Shown here: positions 1 through 8,717 of the stretch, piece after piece
How positions within the stretch are numbered: position 1 is the stretch's first letter
Layout of the letters: every line of letters starts with the position of its first letter
NCBI RefSeq assembly: GCF_946151075.1
Contig: NZ_OX267715.1
Coordinates: 1,093,881 to 1,157,880, forward strand
Source of the DNA: Neobacillus sp. Marseille-Q6967
GTDB lineage: Bacteria > Bacillota > Bacilli > Bacillales > Cytobacillaceae
Reading direction: 5' to 3'
DNA: 64,000 nt
Position numbers and translations under genes: made by a program
The notes under the pieces: model-generated
What the model saw: only the letters and a program-made list of their open reading frames with translations
Told to the model about the DNA's origin: nothing
Database searches by the model: none

Positions 1-31
1 TGGCGGTTCAAAAATTGTTAAGAAGGTGTGA
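1..31 (+). CDS. C-terminal tail of a LivH-type permease (partial)
   Basis: Reading from base 2, the window opens with codons for GGSKIVKKV and then a TGA at 29-31. This resembles the end of LivH-family permeases, whose last residues usually follow a GLFG motif. A livM-type gene starts 5 bases later, which is the usual livH-livM order. Only nine codons are visible, so the call rests mainly on position. Confidence 0.5.
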   Translation, partial: GGSKIVKKV

Positions 32-36
32 GAAGA

Positions 37-1047
37 ATGAAGCCATTATTAAATAATAAAAGAGCATGGATTGGTTTATTAATTATTCTGTTGCTGGCTT
101 TCCCATTTCTCAGCGGTCAATCGAGTTACCTCATTACCATTTTTGTATTGGGATCGATCTATGCAATAACAGCAATGTCTTTGAATCTATTAGTCGGAAA
201 CGGTGGACAGATTTCTGTCGGGCATGCTGGTTTTTTATCAATAGGTGGTTATACAGTAGCCATTCTAACTACAAAACTCGGTCTTCCATTTTTCATCGTT
301 CTTCCTTTATCCGGTGTGGTTACGGGATTAATAGGATTATTTATTGGTCTCCCCGCGGTTCGACTTAGCGGTCAGTTTTTAGCAGTCGTATCGCTAGGTT
401 TTGGATTATCAATCCCGCAAATAGCCCTAAATTGGGATTCGTTAACAGGTGGTTATTCAGGGTTACCGGTTTCCCGGCCGACATTACTTTCTAGCGATCT
501 TCAATTTTTTTACGTTATTGTTGTAATGTCTGTCTTAATAACATGGCTTATATACAATATTTTGAAAAGCAGCATGGGAAGAGCATTTGTAGCAATTCGT
601 GAGAGTGAAGTGGCAGCACAATCAACCGGAATCAACACATCTTTTTACAAGACGATCATGTTTGTCATCAGTGCTTTTTTCACTGGACTCGCAGGAGGAC
701 TATACGGTTATTGGATTGGTTTTATCAGTCCTAACGATTTTACGGCAATGACCTCATTTTTATTGTTGGCAATGATTGTAGTTGGTGGATTAGCATCAAT
801 CCCGGGAGCCATTATCGGTGCAGTCATTTTTACGATCCTACCTGAATTAACAAGGTCCTTTATCGGAGTTACCAATATTATTATTGGTATTGCGGTTGTA
901 TTGGTCATTTTATTCCGTCCCAATGGTTTAATTTCATTACTTGATATATTTAAGAAAAAGAAGTCTAGTGTAAATTCAATGGAAGAGCCACTAGCCTTTT
1001 CCACTAACCAAGAACATGGAGGTGTTGCAAAAGATGCTGGCCTTTAA
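37..1047 (+). CDS. livM: Branched-chain amino acid/organic acid ABC transporter permease, LivM family
   Basis: This is a 336-residue integral membrane permease with about eight to ten hydrophobic segments and a charged C-terminal tail of about 35 residues. The LivM hallmarks are visible: the NLLVGNGGQISVGHAGF stretch near residue 50, the EAA-like loop around SSMGRAFVAIRESE near residue 185, and GGLASIPGAIIGA near residue 250. In HAAT importers LivM pairs with LivH to form the membrane channel. I chose the ATG at 37 because AGAAGGTG at 21-28 is a well-placed ribosome site; an in-frame GTG at 28 lies inside that site. The gene overlaps the next ATPase gene. The family is certain, but the substrate is not: neighbouring acyl-CoA ligases and dehydrogenases suggest a hydrophobic carboxylic acid rather than leucine. 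Confidence 0.92.
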   Translation: MKPLLNNKRAWIGLLIILLLAFPFLSGQSSYLITIFVLGSIYAITAMSLNLLVGNGGQISVGHAGFLSIGGYTVAILTTKLGLPFFIVLPLSGVVTGLIGLFIGLPAVRLSGQFLAVVSLGFGLSIPQIALNWDSLTGGYSGLPVSRPTLLSSDLQFFYVIVVMSVLITWLIYNILKSSMGRAFVAIRESEVAAQSTGINTSFYKTIMFVISAFFTGLAGGLYGYWIGFISPNDFTAMTSFLLLAMIVVGGLASIPGAIIGAVIFTILPELTRSFIGVTNIIIGIAVVLVILFRPNGLISLLDIFKKKKSSVNSMEEPLAFSTNQEHGGVAKDAGL

Positions 1048-1810
1048 TGATGTTACAGTTCAATTTGCTGGATTAACAGCAGTAAAAAATCTTTCTTTTA
1101 AGGTACCTGAGGGAAGTATTTATTCAATCATTGGTCCAAATGGTGCAGGTAAAACTACGGTGTTTAACTGTATAAGCCGTTTCTATACACCGACAACAGG
1201 TTCCATTGAATTTAACGGGAAAGATATTCTTCAACTTAAACCTCATCAGGTAATTCATGAGGGAATCGCCCGCAGTTTTCAAAATGTTGAATTATTCAAG
1301 GGAATGACAGTTCTTGATAATTTATTAACAGGTTTACATTCAACACTGAAAAAAAATATTTTTTCAATTGCCTTAAATCTTCCTTCTGTAAGAAGGAGTG
1401 AAGGAGACTCATTAAAAAAAGCTAAGGAAGTAATGGAGTTACTAAACATAACTGATTTAGCGGATGAAAAAGTATTAAACCTGCCATTCGGTTATCAAAA
1501 AATGGTTGATATCGGAAGAGCAATGATGGCTAATCCTAAACTTATCTTGTTGGATGAACCGGTAGCCGGAATGAATCCGGTTGAAACAGAAAAAATAAGT
1601 CAGCTTATTTTAAGGCTAAAGGAAGAAATGAATTATACTGTTCTATTAATTGAACATGATATGTCATTAGTCATGAAAGTATCAGATTTTGTTACTGTTA
1701 TGAGTTTTGGGGAAAAGATTGCTCAAGGACTCCCTAAAGAAATTCAAAATAATCCAGTTGTCATTGAAGCCTATTTAGGGGAGGTAGAAAAAAGTGCTCA
1801 AGTTAACTGA
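1034..1810 (+). CDS. livG: ABC transporter ATP-binding protein, LivG family
   Basis: This 258-residue ATPase would power the importer from the cytoplasmic face. Walker A (GPNGAGKTT) is near residues 34-42. The signature region reads LPFGYQKMVDIGRA in place of a canonical LSGGQ, a common LivG variation. Walker B and D-loop read LILLDEPVAGMNP. The C-terminus (NPVVIEAYLGE) is typical of LivG. ATG 1034 lies 10 bases after GGAGGT at 1018-1023; an in-frame ATG at 1016 lacks such a site and would add six residues unlike the family start. It overlaps livM by 14 bases and the following livF by 17, so all three are probably translationally coupled. Confidence 0.93.
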   Translation: MLAFNDVTVQFAGLTAVKNLSFKVPEGSIYSIIGPNGAGKTTVFNCISRFYTPTTGSIEFNGKDILQLKPHQVIHEGIARSFQNVELFKGMTVLDNLLTGLHSTLKKNIFSIALNLPSVRRSEGDSLKKAKEVMELLNITDLADEKVLNLPFGYQKMVDIGRAMMANPKLILLDEPVAGMNPVETEKISQLILRLKEEMNYTVLLIEHDMSLVMKVSDFVTVMSFGEKIAQGLPKEIQNNPVVIEAYLGEVEKSAQVN

Positions 1811-2495
1811 TGTTCATGTGGATTATGGTCATGTCCATGCCTTAAGAGGAATATCTCTGACAGTGAACGATGGAAAAATCGTTTCATTGCTGGGAGGAAA
1901 CGGTGCTGGAAAATCGACTACTCTAAAGATGATTTCAAGGCTTATACAGCCGAAAAAAGGCCGTTATGAAATAAATGGGAAATCCATGTTAAGAGACAGT
2001 CCCAGCAAGGTTGTAAAAAAGGGAATTATTCATTGTCCTGAGAATAGAAGAGTTTTTCCTCTCTTTACGGTGGAGGAAAACCTCATGATCGGTGCTTATA
2101 GTCGAAAGGATAAGACTATTAAAAAGGATATGGAAAAAGTTTTTACCTATTTTCCAAGATTAAAAGAAAGGTTACATCAAAAGGCAGGTACACTTAGTGG
2201 AGGAGAACAGCAAATGCTTGCAATCGGACGATCATTAATGGGAAATCCGAAAGTATTGCTTTTAGATGAACCATCGCTCGGAATTGCCCCTATTCTTGTT
2301 AAGGAGATTTTTGAAATAATAAAAACGATAAATAAAGATGGCACCTCCATTTTATTGGTTGAACAAAATGCCCATATGGCATTGGAAATTTCCGATTATG
2401 CCTATGTACTGGAAAACGGACATATTGCCTTGGAAGGTGAATCAAAGGATTTAAAAGATAATGATGAAGTACGACGACTCTATCTAGGAGGATAA
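1794..2495 (+). CDS. livF: ABC transporter ATP-binding protein, LivF family
   Basis: This is the second ATPase of the importer, 233 residues. Walker A is GGNGAGKST near residue 35, the signature is LSGGEQQML near residue 138, and Walker B is VLLLDEPSLGIAP, all intact. The start is GTG at 1794, 8 bases after GGGGAGGT at 1778-1785, giving the family-typical N-terminus MLKLTDVHVDYG. It ends with the usual LivF pattern RRLYLGG. It is about as long as its paralogue at 21697 and clearly related, but diverged, so this is not a recent duplication. The transporter genes stop here, and a dead SDR fragment separates them from the downstream ligase. Confidence 0.93.
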   Translation: MLKLTDVHVDYGHVHALRGISLTVNDGKIVSLLGGNGAGKSTTLKMISRLIQPKKGRYEINGKSMLRDSPSKVVKKGIIHCPENRRVFPLFTVEENLMIGAYSRKDKTIKKDMEKVFTYFPRLKERLHQKAGTLSGGEQQMLAIGRSLMGNPKVLLLDEPSLGIAPILVKEIFEIIKTINKDGTSILLVEQNAHMALEISDYAYVLENGHIALEGESKDLKDNDEVRRLYLGG

Positions 2496-2689
2496 AAGGA
2501 AGATTTTAATAATACAACATGGGTTGAAAAATCAATAAAATCAATCCCACTAAGAAGATTGGGAGAACCAGATGATTTATCTAGTATGGCTTTATATTGG
2601 CGTCTGATCAATCAAATTATGTAACAGGACAAACATTTGCCATTGATGGGGGATTTACTCTAAAATATTTCAATTTTGATTTAGATTAG
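2496..2689 (+). pseudogene. Remnant of a short-chain dehydrogenase/reductase (C-terminal part, frameshifted)
   Basis: No complete gene lies between livF and the ligase. From 2496 one frame reads EDFNNTTWVEKSIKSIPLRR and then LGEPDDLSSMALY. After a one-base frame change near 2598 another frame continues SDQSNYVTGQTFAIDGGFTL to a TAG at 2687. Joined, this is the conserved SDR C-terminus (P-L-R-R-x-G-E-P-D-D-L, then S-x-Y-V-T-G-Q-x-x-x-x-D-G-G). The Rossmann fold and the catalytic Tyr-Lys half are absent. It looks like the 3' end of a deleted SDR gene that lost one base in a Leu codon. A sequencing error could explain the frameshift but not the missing N-terminal two thirds. Confidence 0.8.
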
Positions 2690-2769
2690 TAATAAAGAAA
2701 GGGTGTACAACACATTCTATTACATTCTTACATGAATTGATCACAAAGATAGGAAAGGAGATTTTGGTT

Positions 2770-4296
2770 ATGAATATTACCTTTTCCCTAGAAAGACATG
2801 CTTTATTAAATGGGAACAATATAGCCGTTAAGTTTAGGGATACCGATTATACGTATAAACAGATTAATCGTAATGTAGATGCATTTGCAAACTTATTGAT
2901 TAATCAAGGGGTAAATAAAGGTGATCGAGTTGCCGTCTGGCTCCCAAATTGTTTGGAATTTATTTACACCTTTTATGGTGCGTTAAAAATTGGTGCCATG
3001 GTCGTCCCTATCAATCATCTATTTAAATCAGCTGAAGCGGACTATATTTTAAATAATTCAGGAGCGAAAGTACTATTTACCACACAAGAAAAAATTCCAC
3101 TGGTTAAGGTGAGCATTTCAAGTTTACCAGAATTAGAGAAAGTAATAATTACGGACGGATGTCCATCAAATTTAGAAGGATTTTTAGATATAAATAGCAT
3201 ACTAGATAATCAAAATGATTGTTTCATTGCCAGAGATTTATCTCCCGACCATGGGGCATGTATATTATATACTTCCGGCACCACTGGAAACCCAAAGGGA
3301 GTAGAACTTTCTCATTACAATTTGAATACAAATGCAGAATTTTACGCGGATAGTATTCATCTGACTAATCATCATTATGGTGCTATCGTAACACCACTTT
3401 CCCATTTACTTGTATTAATGGCAGGTCTGATTTTAATTTTTATGAAGGGTGGGAAGTTTTATTTATTCGAAAAATTTAGTACAAAACCAGTTGCATCGAA
3501 AATTTTTGAGGAAAAAATTAATTTTTTCATCGGTGTTCCAGCTATGTACTACATGTTTATGAATTTACCCGAAGAACAGGAATTTGATCTGTCGTCCCTA
3601 GATATTTGTATAACAAGTGGCGGCCATATGCCTTTAGAAGTCAGGAGAAATTTCGAATCCAGATATAATACCATTACCATTCAAGCTTACGGCCAGACGG
3701 AAAGTTCCCCAGTTATTACGGTAGACATGTTATCACGTACTCGTAAATTTCAAAGTGTAGGATATCCGATTCCTCATGTAGAAGTTGCTATCGTTGATGA
3801 TAACAACAACTTTTTACCACCGAACGAACCAGGTGAAATCGTTGCCCGCGGCCATTGTGTCATGAAAGGGTATTGGAATAATCCTGATCAAACTGCCAAT
3901 ACCATCATTAATGGCTGGCTTCATACGGGGGATATCGGAAAAATAGATGAAGATGGGTATGTTTATTTACTGGACCGAAAAAAGGATCTCATTATCGTTG
4001 GTGGATACAACGTATACCCTGTTGAAATAGAAAATGTCCTTTATACTCATCCTGCAGTATTTGAAGCAGCAGTGATTGGGCAGAAAGATGAACGTCTTGG
4101 AGAAATTCCCAAAGCTTTTATTGTGTTAAAAGAAGGACAGTCCGTATCAAAGGATGAGATTAAAGCATATTGTTTAGAACGGTTGGCTTCCTATAAACAA
4201 ATTAGGGAAGTGGAGTTTATCAAAGAAATTCCAAAAACACCTTCAGGGAAATTAATGAAACGAAAACTTAAGTCAAGTGATAATCAGCATGTTTAA
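2770..4296 (+). CDS. AMP-forming acyl-CoA synthetase (fatty acid/aryl-CoA ligase)
   Basis: This 508-residue ANL-superfamily enzyme would activate a carboxylic acid to its CoA thioester via an acyl-adenylate. The A3 P-loop YTSGTTGNPKG is near residue 167. The A5 region reads AYGQTESSP near residue 310, A7 reads LHTGDIGKIDEDGY near residue 385 followed by DRKKDLIIVGGYNVYP, and the A10 lysine lies in TPSGKLMKRK near the C-terminus. All key motifs are intact. ATG 2770 follows AAAGGAG at 2754-2760 with 9-base spacing; an in-frame TTG at 2737 has no good site. It lies 81 bases after the SDR relic. The exact acid is unknown; length and motifs fit medium/long-chain or aryl acid ligases. Confidence 0.88.
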   Translation: MNITFSLERHALLNGNNIAVKFRDTDYTYKQINRNVDAFANLLINQGVNKGDRVAVWLPNCLEFIYTFYGALKIGAMVVPINHLFKSAEADYILNNSGAKVLFTTQEKIPLVKVSISSLPELEKVIITDGCPSNLEGFLDINSILDNQNDCFIARDLSPDHGACILYTSGTTGNPKGVELSHYNLNTNAEFYADSIHLTNHHYGAIVTPLSHLLVLMAGLILIFMKGGKFYLFEKFSTKPVASKIFEEKINFFIGVPAMYYMFMNLPEEQEFDLSSLDICITSGGHMPLEVRRNFESRYNTITIQAYGQTESSPVITVDMLSRTRKFQSVGYPIPHVEVAIVDDNNNFLPPNEPGEIVARGHCVMKGYWNNPDQTANTIINGWLHTGDIGKIDEDGYVYLLDRKKDLIIVGGYNVYPVEIENVLYTHPAVFEAAVIGQKDERLGEIPKAFIVLKEGQSVSKDEIKAYCLERLASYKQIREVEFIKEIPKTPSGKLMKRKLKSSDNQHV

Positions 4297-4430
4297 GAAA
4301 AAACCTTTTTATATTACATACACGTCTGCATAAATCAGAATTAAAAGATATGGTAAACTTCAAAGTTATTGTTAAATAAACAAACAAACGATGAAGTCTT
4401 AAGTTAAATATCAGAACATTCGCATTAAAC

Positions 4431-4450
4431 AAACTACAATTTTGTAGTTT
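4431..4450. promoter_or_regulatory. Perfect 9-bp inverted repeat upstream of an acyl-CoA dehydrogenase, possible operator
   Basis: The sequence AAACTACAA-TT-TTGTAGTTT is a perfect palindrome with a 2-base centre, ending 31 bases before the ATG at 4482. It contains a TACAAT that could serve as a -10 element and is followed by another AT-rich stretch (CTATATAAA). There is no U-tract and the loop is too short for a terminator, so an operator is the better reading. Its AACTA/TAGTT halves resemble the half-sites found beside the tetR gene near 12.25 kb. Confidence 0.4.
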
Positions 4451-4481
4451 ACTATATAAAACAAATTATAGGAGGAGAAAA

Positions 4482-5687
4482 ATGTATTTCGAACATAATG
4501 AAAAAACAAAAGAACTTCAAGCAAGGCTCACTGCGTTTATGGAAGAACATGTTTATCCAAATGAAACGAGGTATGAAGAAGAACTGAATGAAAATGGCCG
4601 ATGGGAAGTTTCGACGCTCATGGAAGAGTTAAAGCAAAAGGCGAAAAAGGAAGGACTCTGGAATTTATTCTTACCTAAAAGTGAGTATGGAGAAGGGCTA
4701 ACGAATGTGGAATATGCACCTTTAGCTGAAATCATGGGACGATCATTAATTGGACCAGAAGTCTTCAATTGTAATGCACCCGACACTGGAAACATGGAAG
4801 TTCTTTTACATTATGGGAATCAAGAACAAAAAGATAAGTGGCTTGTACCTTTATTAAATGGGGAGATAAGATCTTGTTTTACCATGACAGAACCACATGT
4901 GGCTTCCTCTGATGCAACGAATATTGAGGGAAATATCGTGCGGGATGGTGACCATTATGTAATAAATGGGCGAAAATGGTGGACAACAAACGGTGGAGAT
5001 AAGCGGACAAAAATCGCCATTTTCATGGGAAAAACAGATTTAACGGCCCCCAAGCACGAGCAGCAATCCATGGTTTTAGTTCCTATGGATACACCTGGAA
5101 TTACCATAAAACGGACTTTATCCGTTTTTGGTTATGATCATGCACCAACAGGTCATGCTGAAATTATCTTTGAAAATGTTCGCGTACCTGTTTCGAACAT
5201 TTTATGGGATGAAGGAAAAGGTTTTGCGATTGCACAAGGGAGACTTGGTCCAGGTAGAATACACCATTGCATGCGTGCTATTGGAGCGGCTGAAAGAGCA
5301 CTTGAACTCATGTGTAATCGAGTATCTGAACGTATGACATTCGGTGAAAGACTTGCTGATAGAGGTGTAATTCAGGAATGGATTGCTAATTCAAGAATTG
5401 AAATCGAACAAGCAAGATTATTAACTTTACAGGCAGCATACAAAATGGATAAAGAAGGAAAGAAAGCTGCTAGAAAAGAAATCGCAATGATTAAGGTAGC
5501 AGTCCCGGAAGTTGCCTTAAAAGTTATCGATCGTGCGATTCAGGCATTTGGTGCTGCTGGGGTATGTGAGGATTTTCCTTTAGCATCCCATTGGGCAAAC
5601 TCTCGTACTCTACGTCTTGTTGATGGACCAGACGAAGTGCATCGACGTGATATTGCTAGACTTGAATTAACACAATATCAAAATTAA
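4482..5687 (+). CDS. Acyl-CoA dehydrogenase, ACAD10/ACAD11-like clade
   Basis: This is a 401-residue flavoprotein of the acyl-CoA dehydrogenase fold. The FAD/substrate motif reads [15 protein letters not shown] near residue 133, close to the [13 protein letters not shown] pattern of ACAD11-like proteins. [11 protein letters not shown] near residue 255 and DGPDEVH near residue 387 are also clade-typical; the Asp of the last motif falls where MCAD has its catalytic Glu. In this family some members act on phosphorylated 4-hydroxyacyl-CoAs. No kinase gene is adjacent here, but two lie elsewhere in the window. GGAGGAG directly precedes the ATG. It probably shares a transcript with the binding protein that follows 25 bases later. 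Confidence 0.88.
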   Translation: MYFEHNEKTKELQARLTAFMEEHVYPNETRYEEELNENGRWEVSTLMEELKQKAKKEGLWNLFLPKSEYGEGLTNVEYAPLAEIMGRSLIGPEVFNCNAPDTGNMEVLLHYGNQEQKDKWLVPLLNGEIRSCFTMTEPHVASSDATNIEGNIVRDGDHYVINGRKWWTTNGGDKRTKIAIFMGKTDLTAPKHEQQSMVLVPMDTPGITIKRTLSVFGYDHAPTGHAEIIFENVRVPVSNILWDEGKGFAIAQGRLGPGRIHHCMRAIGAAERALELMCNRVSERMTFGERLADRGVIQEWIANSRIEIEQARLLTLQAAYKMDKEGKKAARKEIAMIKVAVPEVALKVIDRAIQAFGAAGVCEDFPLASHWANSRTLRLVDGPDEVHRRDIARLELTQYQN

Positions 5688-5712
5688 TCAATAAAAAAAG
5701 GGGGAAGTGTAA

Positions 5713-6981
5713 GTGAAGTTTAATAAAAGCTATTTTCATTTGTTTATAGTTTTAATGATGGTTTTTGTTTTAGCTGCCTGTAATAGCGAAACTTCAAGTT
5801 CAAATTCTTCTTCAGAATCTAAAAAAGGTAATCAAATTGCACAAGGGGTAACAGATGAAGAAATTTTGATTGGTCATTTAGGTCCCCAAACTGGCCCCGT
5901 AGCCATCTATGATCTAATCCGTAAGGGAATTGAGTCCCATTTTAAATATGTGAATGAAAACGGGGGGGTAAACGGCCGTAAATTAAAGCTTATTGCTTAT
6001 GATGATCAATATCAACCAGCTAAAACGGTACAGTTGGCAAAACGACTTGTAGAAGAGGATAAAGTATTTGCCACGCTTGGAAATGTTTGTACACCATGTA
6101 ATACAGCGGCTAAAGACTTTTATGTAGATAAGGGCATCCCAATGGTAAATGTAAGTTCTGGAGCTAAGGCATTTGTTAATCCGCCACTTCCGAATTATAT
6201 GGGATCCAGTATCATGAACTATCGAGTTGAAGCACAAATTTTCTTAGATTATGCAATTAATGAACTGGGAGCAAAGAAAATTGCTATTGCATACCAAAAT
6301 GATGATTATGGTAAAGAAGGGTATGAAGCAATAAAAGAAGCAATCAAAAATTATCCTGATGCGAAAGTCGTTGTGGAAGTCCCATTTCTATCAAGTGATA
6401 CAGAGTTTAGTTCTCAGGCTCAAAAATTGGATAAGGCTCAACCAGATGCAATCCTAAATTTCTCAACTCCAAACCCTGCAGCCAACTTGAAAAAAGCAAT
6501 GCATAAAATTGGATTGGATGATCCCGCTTATATTGTTTCTTCAGTAGGTGCAAATGACAACAATCTCTTTAAATTAGCAGGGGAGGACGTTTGGGAAGGT
6601 ACTTACTCTGGTGCAACATTCCCGATGCCTGAACTTGTTCCGGACGATAAAGAAATGAAGCTTTTTGTTGAGCGATTCAGCAAAGATTACCCGAAAGATC
6701 CAACCGCTGGATTTTCTCAGGTAGGCTGGGCAGCAGCAGAAGTGATGGTCGAAGCCCTTAAAAGGACAGGAGATGACCTTACATGGGCAAACTTCCTAGA
6801 AACTTTCAATACATTTGATAATTGGGATGGCTCCATCTATGCGGGCGTAACATTTTCAAGAGAAAACCATTATGGGTTGTCTACGATGTTCATGACACAG
6901 GCCAAGAAAGGAAAAATTGAACCTGTTACAGAACCGATTTCATTTGATCCGGCCTCCGGCAAAATTAACTACAGTGAATAA
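5713..6981 (+). CDS. ABC transporter substrate-binding lipoprotein (Peripla_BP_6/LivJ type)
   Basis: A 422-residue lipoprotein. The N-terminus has a short basic stretch, a hydrophobic run and the lipobox LAAC with Cys near residue 23, followed by a Ser-rich linker. The mature part follows the LivJ pattern: ILIGHLGPQTGP, then YVNENGGVNGRKLKLIAYDD, then AKRLVEEDKVFATLGN. The start is GTG at 5713 after a GGGGGAAG site. It most likely serves the importer at 1-2495, which has no binding protein within the window at its 5' side, although one further upstream cannot be excluded. A strong terminator follows, so this gene appears to close the first operon. Confidence 0.92.
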   Translation: MKFNKSYFHLFIVLMMVFVLAACNSETSSSNSSSESKKGNQIAQGVTDEEILIGHLGPQTGPVAIYDLIRKGIESHFKYVNENGGVNGRKLKLIAYDDQYQPAKTVQLAKRLVEEDKVFATLGNVCTPCNTAAKDFYVDKGIPMVNVSSGAKAFVNPPLPNYMGSSIMNYRVEAQIFLDYAINELGAKKIAIAYQNDDYGKEGYEAIKEAIKNYPDAKVVVEVPFLSSDTEFSSQAQKLDKAQPDAILNFSTPNPAANLKKAMHKIGLDDPAYIVSSVGANDNNLFKLAGEDVWEGTYSGATFPMPELVPDDKEMKLFVERFSKDYPKDPTAGFSQVGWAAAEVMVEALKRTGDDLTWANFLETFNTFDNWDGSIYAGVTFSRENHYGLSTMFMTQAKKGKIEPVTEPISFDPASGKINYSE

Positions 6982-6994
6982 TAATAGAAGTATA

Positions 6995-7030
6995 AGGCAG
7001 ATATGATGATTTCATGTCTGCCTAGTTTTT
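6995..7030 (+). terminator. Rho-independent terminator after the binding protein
   Basis: AGGCAGATATGA pairs with TCATGTCTGCCT (12 bp, one G-U) around a 5-base loop, followed by AGTTTTT. It lies 13 bases after the stop codon at 6979-6981. Confidence 0.85.
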
Positions 7031-7034
7031 ATAA

Positions 7035-7092
7035 CCCAAATGCCTTCACTGTAAGAGAGAAAGTTGTAAGTTAAATGATGAGATCATTTGGG
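7035..7092. promoter_or_regulatory. Nested inverted repeats in the leader of the 7125 ligase, possible operator
   Basis: CCCAAATG at 7035-7042 is matched by CATTTGGG at 7085-7092. A tighter palindrome, AAATGAT-GAG-ATCATTT, occupies 7073-7089. There is no U-tract. The position, 33 bases before the next start, fits a regulatory site, but no known consensus is recognised. Confidence 0.3.
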
Positions 7093-7124
7093 AAAACAAT
7101 ATGATATAAGAGAGGAGTTTTATC

Positions 7125-8702
7125 ATGAAGGTAAATTTCGGTCGTATGATGCTAGAAATCGTAAAGGAAAATAAAAATAAAATAGCTTTAAAAAATATAG
7201 AAAGAAATAGAGTCTTTACCTTTATGGAATTTCATCGTCTGACAAATAAAATATGCAATATGATGTATGACCGTTTTGGTCTACGAGAAAAAGATTTTTT
7301 CGTTCTGCTTTTGAAAAATGATAACCTGAGTTTGTTTAACGTTTGGACATCAAAAGGTTGGTCTACTAGTACATGGTTGAACTATCGTGATTCACTTGAT
7401 GAACATCTTTACCAAATTGATTATGTAAATCCAAAGCTTATTTTTATAGAAAAGGCAAAACTAGAACTCTATTATGAAGAATTATCAAAACGTGAGATTA
7501 CGATTATCTGTATGGATAAACCACCAGTAGGATTTACAAACGTGCACTACTTCTGGGATTTAATTCAAGAAGCAAGTGAAAGGGAAACAAGAGTAGAATA
7601 TGATATGGACGAACATTTGGCAGTGGTCAAATTTACAGGAGGAACGACAGGCAGGGGGAAATGTGTGATGTATACGGTCAGGACTTTCCTTTCCGCAGCT
7701 TATTATCAATTTGCCCATTCCGAAAATTCAATTGATCATTCAACAAAATTTCTCCATATCACACCGTTTTCACATGCAACCAGCGTATATTTCCTGCCAA
7801 TCTTTATGAAAGGTGGAACAAACTATACAATTAATTCGCCCGATCTCCAATATTTTTGTGAAGTGACAGAGAGTGAGAGGATTACGTCTACCTTTGTAGT
7901 TCCCTCACTTCTTTATCGACTACTCGATTTCGATTCAGAGGGAAATTTCAATCTAAGAAGCTTAAAAATGGTAGTTTACGGAGCTTCTCCAATGAGCCCA
8001 TCAAAACTCGAACAACTTCAAAACAAGTTTGGGAATATTTTCTGCCAATTATACGGTTCCTCAGAGGCTTATCCACTTGTCGTGTTGTTAGGCTTGAAGG
8101 ATCACCTGATTGAAAATGGAGAAAACCGGAAGATCATTTCATCTGCAGGTCGTGCATTGCCAGGTGTAGAGGTCATTATTGTAGATGATAATGGAAATGA
8201 AGTACCAGAAGGTGAAAGTGGTGAAATATGGATTAGATGTGATGCTGTTACCAAGGGATATTACAATGATCCTGAGAATACAGCATTAAATTTCACTGAA
8301 GATGGATTCTGGAAATCAGGTGACGTTGGTTATATGGACGATGGTGGTTACATATATATTGTCGATAGAAAAAAGGATATGATCATCAGCGGTGGATTTA
8401 ACGTGTACGCAAGTGAAGTAGAACATGTTCTTAACTCCCATCCTGCTGTTCAACAAGCAGTAGTTATTGGTATTCCTCATGAAGAATGGGGAGAAGCAGT
8501 ACATGCTGAAGTAGTCCTAAAAGAAGGTCATTCCGTGATCATTGATGAGCTAAGCCAATTTTGTAAAGGAAAAATAGCCTCCTATAAAGTACCTAAAGCA
8601 ATTGATTTGGTAAAGGAACTTCCTACAAGCGCTGTTGGAAAAGTTCTACGCAGAAAGGTTAGGGAAAAATATTGGCGGGCTCAAGTACGTAATATTCATT
8701 AG
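7125..8702 (+). CDS. AMP-binding acyl-CoA synthetase-like protein with an altered P-loop
   Basis: A 525-residue ANL-superfamily protein. The A3 motif reads FTGGTTGRGKCVMYT near residue 172 instead of the usual YTSGTTGxPKG: the second Ser is Gly and the Pro is Gly, but the Lys is kept. A5 (LYGSSEAYP), A7 (WKSGDVGYMDDGGY), the DRKKDMIISGGFNVY hinge and the C-terminal Lys region (TSAVGKVLRRK) are present. It is therefore probably an active ligase with its own specificity, distinct from the close pair at 12476 and 39283. AGAGAGGAG precedes the ATG. It is 15 bases upstream of the nitronate monooxygenase-like gene, so both are likely cotranscribed and end at the terminator at 9708. Confidence 0.8.
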   Translation: MKVNFGRMMLEIVKENKNKIALKNIERNRVFTFMEFHRLTNKICNMMYDRFGLREKDFFVLLLKNDNLSLFNVWTSKGWSTSTWLNYRDSLDEHLYQIDYVNPKLIFIEKAKLELYYEELSKREITIICMDKPPVGFTNVHYFWDLIQEASERETRVEYDMDEHLAVVKFTGGTTGRGKCVMYTVRTFLSAAYYQFAHSENSIDHSTKFLHITPFSHATSVYFLPIFMKGGTNYTINSPDLQYFCEVTESERITSTFVVPSLLYRLLDFDSEGNFNLRSLKMVVYGASPMSPSKLEQLQNKFGNIFCQLYGSSEAYPLVVLLGLKDHLIENGENRKIISSAGRALPGVEVIIVDDNGNEVPEGESGEIWIRCDAVTKGYYNDPENTALNFTEDGFWKSGDVGYMDDGGYIYIVDRKKDMIISGGFNVYASEVEHVLNSHPAVQQAVVIGIPHEEWGEAVHAEVVLKEGHSVIIDELSQFCKGKIASYKVPKAIDLVKELPTSAVGKVLRRKVREKYWRAQVRNIH

Positions 8703-8717
8703 TTAGGTGGGGATTGG

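Noticed and set aside
708..1004. 98-codon minus-strand frame inside livM
   Set aside because: It lies wholly within a well-supported membrane permease gene and has no independent coding evidence.
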